This document shows, piece after piece, positions 1-9,878 of a stretch of 64,000 nt of DNA (positions within the stretch are counted from its first letter, which is position 1; each line of letters begins with the position of its first letter). A program made the translations under genes and the position numbers. The stretch spans positions 91,076 through 155,075 of the forward strand of contig JBBHKE010002397.1 of the NCBI GenBank assembly GCA_037447655.1. Direction: 5' to 3'. The notes beneath the pieces were generated by a model. It saw nothing but the letters and a program-made list of their open reading frames with translations, ran no database searches and was not told the DNA's origin. The stretch comes from Zygnema cylindricum (Eukaryota; Streptophyta; Zygnematophyceae; Zygnematales; Zygnemataceae).

Positions 1-1702
1 TCATCACTTTTCCATCCACACACAAACCAATTTCCCTTTTGCGATCCAAACAGCCAGCCCCATCTCCAATCTGCAACATACACCCAGATGCTAACCCTTT
101 TACAGGCACACCTCCATAAATACCATCACTTCCTTTAGTGATGTCAAACCCATTACCCCAAAAAAATAAACTTTCCTCACTCTCTCCCATGGATTTCTTT
201 CTACTCTCACTTTCTAAATTTATTCCCAATAAATATCTCTCCTCCCCTAAACCTTTCATTAGATATTCCTCTTCTCCCATATCCTTTAAAACCCCTTCTA
301 GTTTCACTTCTCCCCTTTCCTCGGAATCCGTTGAAGTCTCCCTTTCCGACCAGTTTTTTAATTCCAAAATACCTATAAAGTTATCCTCATTATTTTTATT
401 TTTACCTTTTTCAATAATTGATCCTAGATCCGGCTTATTCATTTCTAAGTCAAACTTTCTACACTCCTTGACATCAACATCATGTCTAACTCCCTCAAGT
501 ACCTCCCTTCCCTTTACTTCCCTTATACCTCCAAAAGCACACTGTTGTCTTCGTGGAATTTCTGTGTACTTTTCTCTCTTCTCCATTCTACCGATGTGAA
601 GAAGCTCCAAGATTTCTTCATCCTCTTTCTCCTCTTCCCCTTCTTCCTCCTCATTCACATACCAACTTCTAAGTTCTTCCAAACAAAGACACTCCTCCAT
701 AAAGTGACCCGGTTTCCTAGAAGCGAAGCAAACACCTTTTTTCAAAGCTCCCCTTTCTTTTCCTCTCCCTCTCTTTCCACCGAAGTTTCGATAAGGTTTG
801 CCTTTGTCTTTCTTCCCCTCATCACGCTTCTACTCGTCACCGCCGTTCCTCACATCACGCTTTCGCCATTCACCACCAGCTGAAAATGCAATCACCCTTT
901 CACTTCCCCTACAAAGCTCTAGAGTGCTTTCCCTTACAAGAATTATCCCCATGGTAATGCTTCAAGTCCATGAGGAGACATCCATTCCCTGCATACGGTA
1001 AATGATGTCTTTTTACTCCTTTGGGAGCTTCATAATTAGTCTATTAATCTTTCTCACATCAGATTCTACATATCCCGCACTAGCAAGCTCAACATATAAC
1101 GCAGCAATATCATTGCAAAACTCCATCATACTACCGCCTTTATAAACATAGGCCTCTATTTCTTGTTTTACTAACTCCTGCCTCTGTATAGTCTCACTCT
1201 TATTAATCTGAATTAGTGTTTCCCAGATTTTTGAAGACTTGGTTAGACTTAAAAGAGTGATAGCTATGGACTTAGACACATATCTAAGTATGAGATGTTT
1301 TGCTATAGTGTTTTTATATTCCCAAATTTTCCTATCATTTTCTTCAGTTTTTGGTTCAGTTATAACCCCCACAAGTGGAACCGTGGCTGAGAGCCTAGCT
1401 CCCCTCACCATAGGTGTCCCTTTATCCTTCTCCCCTATTTCCCCTTCCACGGTAATGATTTTCCCTTCACCTTCCGTTGCATTTGAACTCCGGTTGGTTT
1501 TCTGGGCAGCCCCAGATGATTCTCCATAGTGAGCTCCTCCAAAGCCCGGTGGCGGACACCTCACTTGTCTCGAAACAATTCCCTATAAGTGCTTCTCAAA
1601 AAGCAATCACTCCATTGTAAACTCCTAGTAAGTGAAGTCTGTTCCATCAAACATAGGCACCCTAGATGGTGGGCCCATAACCAGAAATTCTATGGGCTCC
1701 AT
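1..1702 (-). pseudogene. gag fused to RT/RNase H remnant (element I)
   Basis: The frame starts at an ATG at 1702-1700, inside the LTR, and runs toward position 1. In order it holds a Copia-type Gag (UBN2-like; open from 1564 to 1013), an Arg/Lys/Gly-rich stretch, a zinc knuckle near 690-740, a Glu-rich linker and a short RT/RNase H remnant at about 1-200 (GFDIT, SGCMLQIGDG). The knuckle reads CFASRKPGHFMEEC, so the second cysteine is lost. In-frame stops interrupt the first 45 codons and follow the LPKE at 1013. The linker is about 30 residues longer than in element E. In Gag, the particle-forming part and knuckle are known to package RNA. As it stands the gene cannot make a full protein. Confidence 0.8.
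1668..1682 (-). other. Primer-binding site, half-tRNA initiator Met type
   Basis: On the minus strand this reads GGTTATGGGCCCACC, directly after the LTR end. It is the reverse complement of the anticodon arm of plant-type initiator tRNA-Met, not of the tRNA 3' end. It also lies within the Gag reading frame (V-M-G-P-P). Confidence 0.75.
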
Positions 1703-1890
1703 TGCCACACAGAATTCGCAGATCAAAAGAAACTAATCTAGATAGTGCTGACTCCAAGTTTATATAAACCCAAATGATTGACCCCTTGACAATGAGAACC
1801 CCATTAGAGCTTCACCCCTGTGAAATAAGACTTTGTGTGTGCTCAGTTCCACCACAGAATGCAAAGTTAAAATACCCAAATATCAACAAA
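1683..1890 (-). repeat. LTR-A2, 5' LTR fragment of element I
   Basis: This is the last ~200 bp of a minus-strand LTR-A2. It matches 13157-13400, 43151-43350 and 46242-46440, including the GTTTATAT motif and the stretch with gag ATG near its end. The LTR end is mutated from CA to CT. Homology stops near 1875-1895. Confidence 0.8.
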
Positions 1891-2339
1891 CATTGCGAAG
1901 CAGGAATCCCATGGAGCATGAGGAGGAGTCCGAAGGAGACAGACGTCCACTCCATGAACTTGTCGTACAAAGGTCGTACAGAAAAGACATCGGCCATGGT
2001 ACCTTTTTGTACTGTACATTCTTTTGATTGGTTCGTTCTTCATTAGATAAGGGTTGTGAGATGGGTTTTTAGACTTAGAGAGTTTAGGAGGTAGCCACCT
2101 CTCTCCCAAGAGCTTTTGTAAATCTTGAAATCTTTGGCACTTTATAACTAATCTTCTAGTAAGGCGTTTTCCGTGATTTTTTTTGCTGTGGACTCAACCG
2201 AGTCTAAATTGCATAAGGGTACAATCAAACTGTGTATTTTCCTACTTGGGTAGTAGTGGCCTTAGTTGAATGTGGGTCAGTCAAAATCTGCCTAGAGGCT
2301 TCCTAAATTCTGTAGTCCAATGGGGGATACAAAATTTCA
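1891..2339 (+). repeat. LTR-A3 fragment, plus strand
   Basis: This is the 3' part of a plus-strand LTR-A3, similar to 11280-11706 and 50730-51156. It carries the GTAC inverted repeat (about 1968-2022), ATTGG, the U5 region and a terminal ATTTCA at 2339. It abuts a gag zinc-knuckle fragment rather than a primer site, so it looks like an insertion into element C whose left part was lost. The left junction with the oppositely oriented LTR lies within about 1875-1905. Confidence 0.75.
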
Positions 2340-2605
2340 GGATCCACGTCACTATATGGAGGAGTGTCTTTGTTTGGAAGAAATTAGAAGTTGGAATGCA
2401 ATCGTGGAGGAAAAAGGGGAAGAGGAGAAAGAGGATTAAGATATTTTGGAGCTTCTTCACATCGATAGAATGTGGAACAGAGAAAAACATACAGAAATTT
2501 CATGAAAGCAACAGTGTGCATTTGGAGGTATAAGAGAAGTAAAGAGAGAGAAGGTACTTGAGGATATCAAGGAGTGTAGAGTGTATGACTAAGAAATGAG
2601 AAAGT
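2340..2605 (+). pseudogene. gag zinc-knuckle and acidic linker fragment (element C, left block)
   Basis: The translation begins inside the zinc knuckle (HYMEEC) and continues into the Glu/Lys-rich linker and the QQCAFGGIREVK motif shared with elements I, E and H. It has stops and small shifts and breaks off at the element B insertion. The frame resumes at 7993. Confidence 0.7.
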
Positions 2606-3673
2606 TGCAACTCTGAAACCTCCATAGGTCCTCAAAAAGGGCGGCTTCCAAGAAGTCTCTAGGATAACCCTGAACCTTTTTTGTTTCAGCAAGAATAACT
2701 GCCACTCTGCAGACAAAAACTTTGACCACCTTCACCCGTGTGAAGGCAAGACTCTCTTGAGTCGATAGCAAAAAGAATCTCTGAATTTGCTCCCTTGAGC
2801 AGTAAGTTATGGAGGGTCAAAGTTGACCTTTTGTATAGAAGCTCGTTGAGAGAGAGGGTCCTATCTACCAAATTTTTCTAAGTTCTATCTTTCTCTAAAA
2901 CTCTATCTACTGACGTACGACACCAATCATATTACTTTGCCGTACAAAAAGGTACAGCTGCCAGTGTTCTTTCTGTACGGACATTGTATGACAATGCCAA
3001 AAAGTCGACACCTTTCATATCCGGATTTGTTTCCGTAATCTCCGGAGATGCCAAAATCCAATGTCATGGTGCCACGTGTCATCCAATGTGGCGATGACAA
3101 CAAACCGACGAAATCCTCTTCCGCGATCTCGGCATTCATTCTGGTCGTCCGATTAAATGCAAATTTCAATCGTAGCCGTCATAAATACCTGCGTGGTATT
3201 CGCTTCGCTATCGAAACAAATGTGCGGTACACGTTTCTTCTCCGTACCTTAATCTGTACTTAACATAATTGAATCTATGTATCCCGTAAATAGTTACCGT
3301 TGAATGAATTAGTCCACGTGGAAACATTTTTATAATTATCAAATTCTATATGACTTAACACAAGTCTTAGACTAAATGGATAAGCTTCCAGCTACTGGCA
3401 GCTTTGACGGATGATATGTACCACAATCAAATCCTGTGTTTGACAGTTCTTCTTTTAGTAAATCAACTAATCTACTACCTGTAAATCAACTAATCTACTA
3501 CCCATAAATCTCTTAATAGCATAGGCAACCATGGCTCTAGCTTCCTCTCCAACTTTTAGTGACAGCAACAAGAATGGGAGTTGAAGAGAGGAGTTAGAGG
3601 CAGATTGCCTCGGCTTCTTTTTTGCATTTCATTTTAGACCTAGAAAATACTAAAAGAACCATGAATTTCTACA
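2606..3673 (-). repeat. LTR-A1, 3' LTR of element B
   Basis: The LTR is 1,068 bp. Read on the minus strand it starts TGTAGAAATTC after the polypurine tract and ends AGAGTTGCA before the duplication. It contains the tRNA-like A/B-box segment (about 3370-3440), the GAAACAAATG dyad (about 3190-3230), a CACGTG site (about 3073) and the GTAC dyad (about 2940-2990). Its last codons repeat the gag start (ATG GAG G..), which shows that the gag ATG belongs to the LTR. Confidence 0.92.
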
Positions 3674-3692
3674 CTCTCCTTATTTTCTAGTC
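3674..3692 (-). other. Polypurine tract of element B
   Basis: On the minus strand this reads GACTAGAAAATAAGGAGAG directly before the LTR. This is the usual plus-strand DNA primer site. It matches the tract before 22670 and the corresponding segments at 14313 and 44322. Confidence 0.8.
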
Positions 3693-4330
3693 AATCTTTA
3701 ATTTCAGACCACACTTCTCCCTACAGAAAATTAGCTTAGGGGAAGGCACAGGTTTGGTCATCATATCTGCTACCATCTCGCTATCTCGTTGGTACTCTAA
3801 ACTGATTATTTTGTTTTCTACTTTCTCTCTAACAAAACTTAGTCTAATGTCCATGTGTTTCGCTTTAAAATGATGTTTAGGATTGGCAGAAATATCGATT
3901 GCAGCCTGATTATCACAATTTTTTTTTTGCACCCCACTCTTAAGGTAACCAAGCTCACCAAGCAAAGACTTGACTCACATCAATTCTTTTACAACAGAGC
4001 AAGAGGCCATATACTCAGCCTCCATTGTGGACTGAGCAATAACCTTTTGCTGTTTCCTACTCCAACAACAAGCCCCATCACCCACATATAATACATATCC
4101 AGAAGTACATCTCCTCGTCGGAAGATCACCATAACTGGCATCACTTCAAGTAGTGATCTCAGTATTCTCCCCACCCAAATGCAACCATAGATCCCTAGTT
4201 CCAATCACATATCTAAGGACTCTCTTAGCTGCCTCCCAATCCCTCTTAGTGGGAGCATCTAGACTTCTACTCAGCACTCCTATCGCTGCAGCTAATTCCG
4301 GTCGAGTATAATTCATAAAATAGATTAGGC
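3687..4330 (-). pseudogene. Copia RNase H domain (element B)
   Basis: This is the C-terminal RNase H of the Copia polyprotein, which degrades RNA in RNA:DNA hybrids during reverse transcription. The last block, 3965-3687, is open. It contains the third catalytic aspartate motif (NCDNQAAI), then KHHFKAKHMDIRLSF and the conserved ending SEMVADMMTKP. The first half (4204-3989) is in another frame, so at least one frameshift separates the catalytic motifs. It ends with LIFCREKCGLKLKID just before the polypurine tract. Confidence 0.85.
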
Positions 4331-4379
4331 TTCCGACTACTTGCCTGTAAGGAATAGTCTGCTTAAACTTCTGTTCTAC

Positions 4380-5330
4380 AGGACGTAATTCCTCGTCTAA
4401 GATTATGACTTATTTTTCCTCATTCCCCTCACTTCCCTTCTTCAACTCCATTGGAGTTGTACAACTAATAGCCTTATCTATCTGAAATTTTTCCAACAAG
4501 TTCCCTATTGCTTTCTTTTGAGTCAATCTTATAATCTTTCTTTCTCCGTCTCTTTCTACTTGAATTCCCAAAATATATCTTGCCTCCCCCATATCTTTCA
4601 TCTCAAATCTCCCTTTAAGATCGGTTTTCAGTTTTTTTTTTCTATTGATTTACTTAAAATAAGCAAATCATCAACATAAATTGCAATAAAAATAACACGT
4701 TCCTCATCTTCAAAAAAATAAATTGAGTGATCTAACCTGATCCGGATATATCCCTGACCGGTAAAAAACTCATGAAGCTTGTTATTCCACCTTCGAGGCA
4801 CATGTTTCAATCCATAAAGAGATTTAATTAGTTGGCATACCTTACTCTCCTCTCTTTCCTCCACAAATCCTTCGGGTTGTCGCATGAAGATCTCCTCTTC
4901 CAATTCTCCATACAAAAAAGTTGTCTTGATTTCCAATTTGGTGCACCTTCATGTCTTCCGCTGCTGCGAGACTTAAAAGTATGCGGACGGAGGGAAATCT
5001 GTGGACCGGGGAAAAAGTTTATTGTAGTCAATTCCTTTTTTCTGTGTAAATTCTTTTGCCACTAACTGGGATTTGTAACGCTCAATCGTGTTATCTGGGT
5101 TCAGTGTTAATTTGAACACCCACTTACAACCGATTCCTTTTCGGTTTGGTGGAAAATCCACTAACTCCTAAGTATCGGCTACCATAATTGAGACCATCTC
5201 CTCATTGATGGATGTCTTCCACCGGTTCCTATCTGGACAAGTCATCGCCTCTCCATAAGTATGAGGTTCATCTTGATGAGATAGTTTTGTTACCTTATTA
5301 GTAACCTGTTTTTCTTGCAACCTTTTGCTA
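4380..5330 (-). pseudogene. Copia reverse transcriptase domain (element B)
   Basis: RVT_2-type reverse transcriptase. The visible blocks are KLSHQDEPHTYGEAM and NRWKTSINEEM (end of the upstream open frame), IGCKWVFKLTLNPDNTIERYKSQLVAKEFTQ (5161-4973), then ELEEEIFMRQPEGFVEE and YGLKHVPRRWN (4936-4628). The catalytic YVDD is intact near 4671-4682 (IAIYVDDLLILS). DMGEARYILGIQVERD follows at 4601-4410. These blocks lie in different frames, with frameshifts near 4975 and 4625 and a stop near 5165. The enzyme is therefore dead despite an intact active-site motif. Confidence 0.88.
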
Positions 5331-6443
5331 CTTTTCCTTCCTCTCTCAAAATCTTTGGCCGGAATAGATGGTTCTCGTGGGTTTTTTCGAACAATCTCGG
5401 CTTCTCGTTTGTCCCATGATTTCGAATCAATTTCCACCACGACTTCCGTTTCGAGTAGATTTGACACTGGAGTTTCCGCGGCCGAGTCCTTTTTGGTCTG
5501 GTTTGTACCAGCAAGAATGTCATCTTCACTAAAACCTCGATAGTTAGGAAGGTTAAAGTCATTGTAATTTTCTGACTCAAATCTGATTTTTACTGACATT
5601 GTATACTTGAAGGGATCAACAGACTTTCTTTGATCTATAACTACTAGATACATTACTAAGATTATATCTTCCCTTATTAGATCATAAACTCTATATCCTT
5701 TAACATCCTCATCATATTCTAATAAGTACCCCGGTTTTCCTTTAGGATCTAGCCTCCAATGAGACCGATCTGTATCTCGACTGAACACTAGACTGCCCAA
5801 AACCATTAAGTGAAATATGTCTGGTTTCCGGCTGGTCCATCTCTCATAAGGTGTTTGACCTTTTATCACTAAAGTAAAAATTATATTTTTGAGGTAATTA
5901 GCATAGTTCATTGCTTCTGCCCGAAACCTTTTTCCTATCTTCTTATCCGACAATATACTTCTACCACTATCACTTAGTATCCTATTTAATTTTTCAGCTA
6001 CCCCATTCTGATCCGGGTTTTTTGGAACTGTCTTTTGGTGTTGGACTCCATCTTCCCTTAGAAAATCCTTGAATTGGTTAGAAGTATACTCTCCACCATT
6101 GTCACTTATTACTCTCTTGATTGGAGTTTCATGGAGTTTTTCGCTCCATGCTTTATATTGTCTAAAACAATCCTGAGCCTCTAACTTGTTTTCAAAAAAT
6201 ACTCTGGAATACCGAAACCAATCATCAGTGATAGTCATCATAAATCTCTTCCCCCCGGTGAGAGCAATTTGGTTGTTCCCTAAATATATCTATGTGCACT
6301 AAATCTAGAATTTTTTCTCCCTTATAGGTGGATGTTTTGGGAAAGGGTAACCTGTGTGCTTTACCTTCAACACATCCACTACAATCACTTAGATTCTCAC
6401 TCTCACCGAACTGAAACACTTCCACCACTCCCATCTTTTTCAT
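5168..6443 (-). pseudogene. Copia integrase (element B)
   Basis: This integrase inserted the DNA copy into the genome. The zinc-finger half is seen as LSDCSGCVEGKAHR (6443-6225). The first catalytic aspartate region reads HIDIF, then a frameshift near 6260-6290 destroys the usual WGP. The rest is one open frame (6241-5168, 357 codons) with SDNGGEYTS (second Asp) and QNGVAEKLNR (catalytic Glu). DPKGKPGYLLEYDEDVKGYRVYDL follows, then the hydrophilic linker into RT. This long open stretch is the best preserved part of element B. Confidence 0.9.
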
Positions 6444-6455
6444 CTCTCTTAACTA

Positions 6456-7083
6456 TTATAGATTCACATGCCCAAGCCTTTTATGCCACAACATTATATC
6501 ATGCACACCAACATAATAAAGTTTCTTCTTTTCTTTGCTTAAAATCAGCCTAAACATCCCTAAGCTATCTTTTTCACGAGTGAAATAAACTTCCTCCTCA
6601 AAACAAACAGTAAAGACTCCTTTCTTAGTGCTACTATCAAAACCTTTATCATCTAATACAGACGTGGAGATGAGGTTTTTGTTTAGCTCCGGAATAAACA
6701 ATACATCGGAGAATGTAACTATAGAGTTCTTTCCTTCTACTAACACTTTGAGATCTACCAATCCTACAAGAGTAGTTGTGACTATCCTCCCATCCCCGTA
6801 CTCTATCTTTACAGTGGGAATCTTTCTTATCTTAGTGAACAGGTGTTTATTCTTACACATATGCACGGAGGCACCTAAATCTACAATCCATTCTGCTTCA
6901 CCTTTCAATCCACTAAAAGCACATTTCTGCTTTGTTGGAATTTCGACCTCGTTTATCCCCTCCTACTCCTCATCTAATAGAAGCTCAACATTCTCGTCTT
7001 CGGATTCCACCTCATGTACTTGTGTCACAAGGGCCTTTTTCTTTCCTCTCGGGGTTCCACTGCTCTGCCCCTCCTTTAAGCAA
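6456..7083 (-). pseudogene. gag C-terminus, Copia protease and pre-integrase domain (element B)
   Basis: Open from 6908 to 6456. The protease active site reads VDLGASVHMC, where the family has D-S/T-G-A, so the usual Ser/Thr is Leu. YGDGRIVTTTLVG, FIPELNKNLISTS and the pre-integrase motif LWHKRLGHVNL follow. Upstream to about 7083 lies the end of Gag: Gly/Lys-rich, an acidic run, then QKCAF. It is cut by the CT repeat, so the knuckle and Gag core are absent. Confidence 0.85.
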
Positions 7084-7088
7084 AGCTT

Positions 7089-7089
<1 letters not shown>

Positions 7090-7185
<96 letters not shown>

Positions 7186-7215
7186 TTCGCTCTCTTTCTC
7201 TCTCTCTCTCTCTCT
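7090..7215. repeat. (CT)n microsatellite
   Basis: About 126 bp of almost pure CT dinucleotides with a few TTT interruptions. It sits between the gag remnant and the LTR of element B, and long Ser/Leu open frames across it are artefacts. The neighbouring LTR sequence normally contains a short CT-rich stretch (compare 2888-2905 and 17695-17715), which is the likely seed. Confidence 0.97.
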
Positions 7216-7216
7216 T

Positions 7217-7987
7217 CTATCTACTAACTTACGACACTAATCATATTACTGTGTTGTACTGAAAGGTGCAGTTGCCGGTGTACTTTCTGTACGGATATTG
7301 TACGACATGGCCAAAAAGTTGACACATGTCATATCCGAATTTGTTTCCGTACTCCTTGGAGATGCCAAAATCCAATGTCATGGTTCCACGTGTCATCCAA
7401 TGTTGCGATGACCATAAACCGCCGAAATCCTCTTCGGCGATCTCGGCATTCATTCTGGCCGTTGGATTAAATGCAGATTTCAATTTTAGCCGTCATAATT
7501 ACCTGCGCGGTATTCGTTTCGCTATCGAAAGAAATGTGCGGTACGTGCTTCTTCTCTATACCTTAATCCGTACTTTACATAACTGAAACTATGTATCTCG
7601 TTAATAGTTACCGTTAAATGAAGTAGTCGAGGTGGAAACATTCATATATTTATCAAACCTTATATGACTTATCACTAGTCTTAGACTAAATGGAAAAAGC
7701 TATCGGCTACTGGCAGCTTTAGCAGACAATAGGTACCACAATCAAATCCTGGGTCCAACAGTTCTTCTTTTAGTTAATGAACTAATCTACTACCCGTAAA
7801 TCAACTAATCTACTACCCGTAAATCTTTGGATAGCATAGGCAGCCATTGCTCTAGCTTCTACTCCAACTTTCAGTGGCTGCAACAAGTGTGGGAGTTGAA
7901 GAGAGGAGTTAGGGCAGATTGCCTCGGCTTCTTTTCTGCATTTCATTTTTTACCTAGAAAATATTAAAAAAACCATCAATTTTTACA
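7217..7987 (-). repeat. LTR-A1, truncated 5' LTR of element B
   Basis: This is the first ~770 bp of the LTR read on the minus strand. It starts TGTAAAAATTG at 7987 and is bounded by the AAAGT duplication. It aligns with 2886-3673. The U5 part, gag start and primer site are missing where the CT repeat begins. Confidence 0.9.
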
Positions 7988-8739
7988 AAAGTCAGATCTA
8001 GAATCCATAATTGAAAAAGGGAAAAATAAAAATAATGAGGATAATTTAATAGATATTTTGGAAACAGAAAATTGGTCGGAATGGGAGACTTCAACTGATT
8101 TCGAGGAAAGGGGAGAACTAAATCTAGGGGGGGCTCCAAAGGATACGTGAGAAGAGGAATATTTGATAAAAGGTTAAGAGGAGGAGAATTATTTTTTGGG
8201 AATAAAAATAAAAAGTGATATGGGAAAGAATTTCATGGGAGAGAGAGAGGAAACTTCTGAAAATGGGGTAATTATCATGGATAAAAATATGAGTTCGGAA
8301 GATGTAGATTTTATGAGGAACTTAATGGGGACTCTTGATATAAGGATACATTTTGGGGGTAATGGTTTTGACATCACTAATGGGAGTGATGCCATCTATG
8401 AAGGTGTGCCTCTAAAAGGGTTAGCATCTGGATGTGTGTTGCAGATTGGGGATGGGGCTGGCTGTTTGAACTACAAGAGGGAATTTGTATTTTGCTCGGA
8501 TGAAAAAATGATGAGGTGGATAAAATCCTTGCTCCAAGAGATCGGATTTATAAAAAGCGACACACAAAATAGACGTGTGATCAACAAGATGCAATGTGTA
8601 TTTTGGCCCATCTAATACACATCTATAAACACGGGGTATTCACTTAAAGTTTTATAAGAGGAAAAGGAAAAAAAATATTTTGTTTTTGTTTGTTTTTATG
8701 TGTGAGCTGAGAGGAAAATAGACAAAAAAATAAGGGTAG
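7988..8739 (+). pseudogene. Linker plus RT/RNase H remnant (element C, right block)
   Basis: Continues the frame broken at 2605. The first part is acidic linker with stops. From 8196 to 8615 there is a clean 139-codon frame holding NYFLGIKIKSD (compare RT ARYILGIQVERD), ENGVIIMDKNMSSEDVDFM (compare EEGVIILDDEVGSEEKIFM) and FDITNGSDAIYEGVP (compare DITT.SDASYGDAP). SGCVLQIGDG and MMRWIKSLLQE (compare LMWVKSLLREL) follow. The stretch with the second catalytic acid (MEAEYM) is absent and the third (CDNQ) is not recognisable. The short tail to the 3' LTR is A/G-rich. Confidence 0.8.
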
Positions 8740-9129
8740 TGTTGATATTTGTGTATTTTCTAGGTCAGTATTGGGATAGAAAAAGAGCTGGGGCAGTCTG
8801 CCTCTAACCCCCCTCTCCAAGCCCCCACACTTGTTGTAGTCACTGAAAGCTGGATAGGGAGCTAGAGCCATAGCTGGCTAGGCCCTCTAGGAAGTTAAGG
8901 AGTAGATTTGGTAGATTTACCAAAATGGTATATGGCGGACCCAGGAATTGATCGTGGTACCTACAGTCCGTCAAGAGAGCCGTAACCGTTAGCTTTGCCC
9001 GATAAGTCTTGGAGAAGTGCTTGGGTTCATAGGGTTTGATAAGTATTTAAACATCTACACTGAGGACATTTCATTTAACTAATGAAACGTACAGTAAAAC
9101 ATAGAATTTGTTATGTACTATTGCACCCA

Positions 9130-9158
9130 CGAAATAAATGGTGCAAACATTTATTTCG
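9130..9158 (+). repeat. LTR-A hairpin, GAAATAAATG dyad
   Basis: CGAAATAAATG (9130-9140) and CATTTATTTCG (9148-9158) are perfect 11-bp inverted arms around a 7-nt loop. Other LTR-A copies keep a dyad at this place with different arm sequence, for example 43876-43902. Confidence 0.8.
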
Positions 9159-9257
9159 ACGGTCCGGATAAAAAGCCGATTTGAATCGACGACCGTGGTG
9201 CGAGCCAGGATTCCACAATGGTGCCTTGGCGTTTTCGGGCGCCGCCACTCCAGATGA

Positions 9258-9508
9258 CACGTGGCAATATCTTGGAGGATTGCGGGATCTCCGGAACTCC
9301 AGATGACAAGTCTAAATGTGACAAAAGTCACATTATAGCGATGCAGTAGAAGGACCGTACAAAAAGTACTGCGGCATATGTACTTTCTTGTACGGTACAG
9401 TCATATGATTGGTTCGTACCACAATACTAGGGGGCTTAGAGAAGGGTTTTAGGACTTAGAATATTTTGGTAGATAGCCGCCTCTCTCCTAAAGAGCATCT
9501 GTATAAAT
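9258..9508 (+). promoter_or_regulatory. LTR-A promoter region (representative)
   Basis: Seen in order: CACGTG at 9258-9263 (plant G-box core), CCGTACAAAAAGTAC at 9355-9369 facing GTACTTTCTTGTACGG at 9380-9395, ATTGG at 9408-9412 (inverted CCAAT box) and TATAAAT at 9502-9508. The same order recurs in most LTR-A copies in the window. Promoter function is inferred from order and conservation. Confidence 0.6.
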
Positions 9509-9878
9509 CGGCAGAATTTGCCATTTAATATCAACTTATTCCGTAGACCATTTTCAGTGATTCTTTTTGCTGCGGACTCAAGGGAGTCTAAACTACACAA
9601 GAGTGTAGTCAGTCCGAGTCTTTGCGTGCGAGGGTGGTGGTGTTTCTAAGGGAAAGTCATAGTGGGGAATTTTATCCAAATATCATATTCTAACTTTGCA
9701 TTCTGTGGGGAAACTGAGCACACAATAAGTCTTATTTCACAAGGGGAGAATCTATATTGGGGTTCTGATTGTCAAGGTGTCAGTCATTTGGGATTATATC
9801 AACTTGGAGTCGTCACATCTAGATAAGCTTCTTTAGATCTTCGAAATTCCGTGGGGGAATGGACCCCACAAAATTTCA

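Larger units (their letters stand above)
1..1890 (-). mobile_element. Element I: gag-RNase H non-autonomous Copia element, partial
   Basis: This is a minus-strand LTR retrotransposon fragment. It runs from a broken 5' LTR (1683-1890) through a tRNA primer site and a gag-derived frame to an RNase H remnant cut off by the window edge. It has the same order and the same internal deletions as elements C, J, E and H. No protease active site, integrase or reverse transcriptase core is present between the Gag zinc knuckle and the RNase H remnant. The 5' LTR is broken near 1890, where a plus-strand LTR piece begins. Confidence 0.85.
2606..7987 (-). mobile_element. Element B: near full-length Copia retrotransposon, degenerate
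   Basis: This is a complete insertion bounded by LTR ends, with a perfect 5-bp target-site duplication AAAGT at 2601-2605 and 7988-7992. On the minus strand the order is truncated 5' LTR (7217-7987), gag C-terminus, protease, integrase, RT, RNase H, polypurine tract and 3' LTR (2606-3673). Protease before integrase before RT is the Ty1/Copia order. A CT-repeat at 7090-7215 replaces most of gag, the primer site and the 3' part of the 5' LTR. By eye the two LTRs differ at roughly one site in ten, so the insertion is old. Confidence 0.93.
2340..9878 (+). mobile_element. Element C: gag-RNase H Copia element split by element B
   Basis: A plus-strand gag-RNase H element is present in two blocks, 2340-2605 and 7988-8739, followed by its 3' LTR at 8740-9878. 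The blocks join exactly when element B and one copy of its AAAGT duplication are removed. The surrounding linker then matches the uninterrupted linker of element I near 430-470. The 5' LTR and most of gag are missing. Confidence 0.85.
8740..9878 (+). repeat. LTR-A2, 3' LTR of element C
   Basis: 1,139 bp from TGTTGATATT, after the purine-rich AAATAAGGGTAG, to AAATTTCA. It holds the full LTR-A layout: TATTTTCTAGG near the start, tRNA-like segment (about 8930-9010), covarying hairpin (9130-9158), CACGTG (9258-9263), GTAC dyad (9355-9395), ATTGG, TATAAAT (9502-9508) and a terminal gag-start codon at 9859. Read into the flank, that ATG gives an 11-codon frame that stops at 9892. Confidence 0.9.

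Noticed and set aside
138-883. Plus-strand Ser/Pro/Leu-rich frames
   Set aside because: They are antisense to the Glu-rich linker of the minus-strand gag of element I. The same shadows appear at 44809-45545 and 14774-15500.
6628-7240. Long Ser/Leu-rich open frames across the CT repeat
   Set aside because: They exist only because a CT dinucleotide repeat has no stops. The real coding strand of this stretch is the minus-strand protease.
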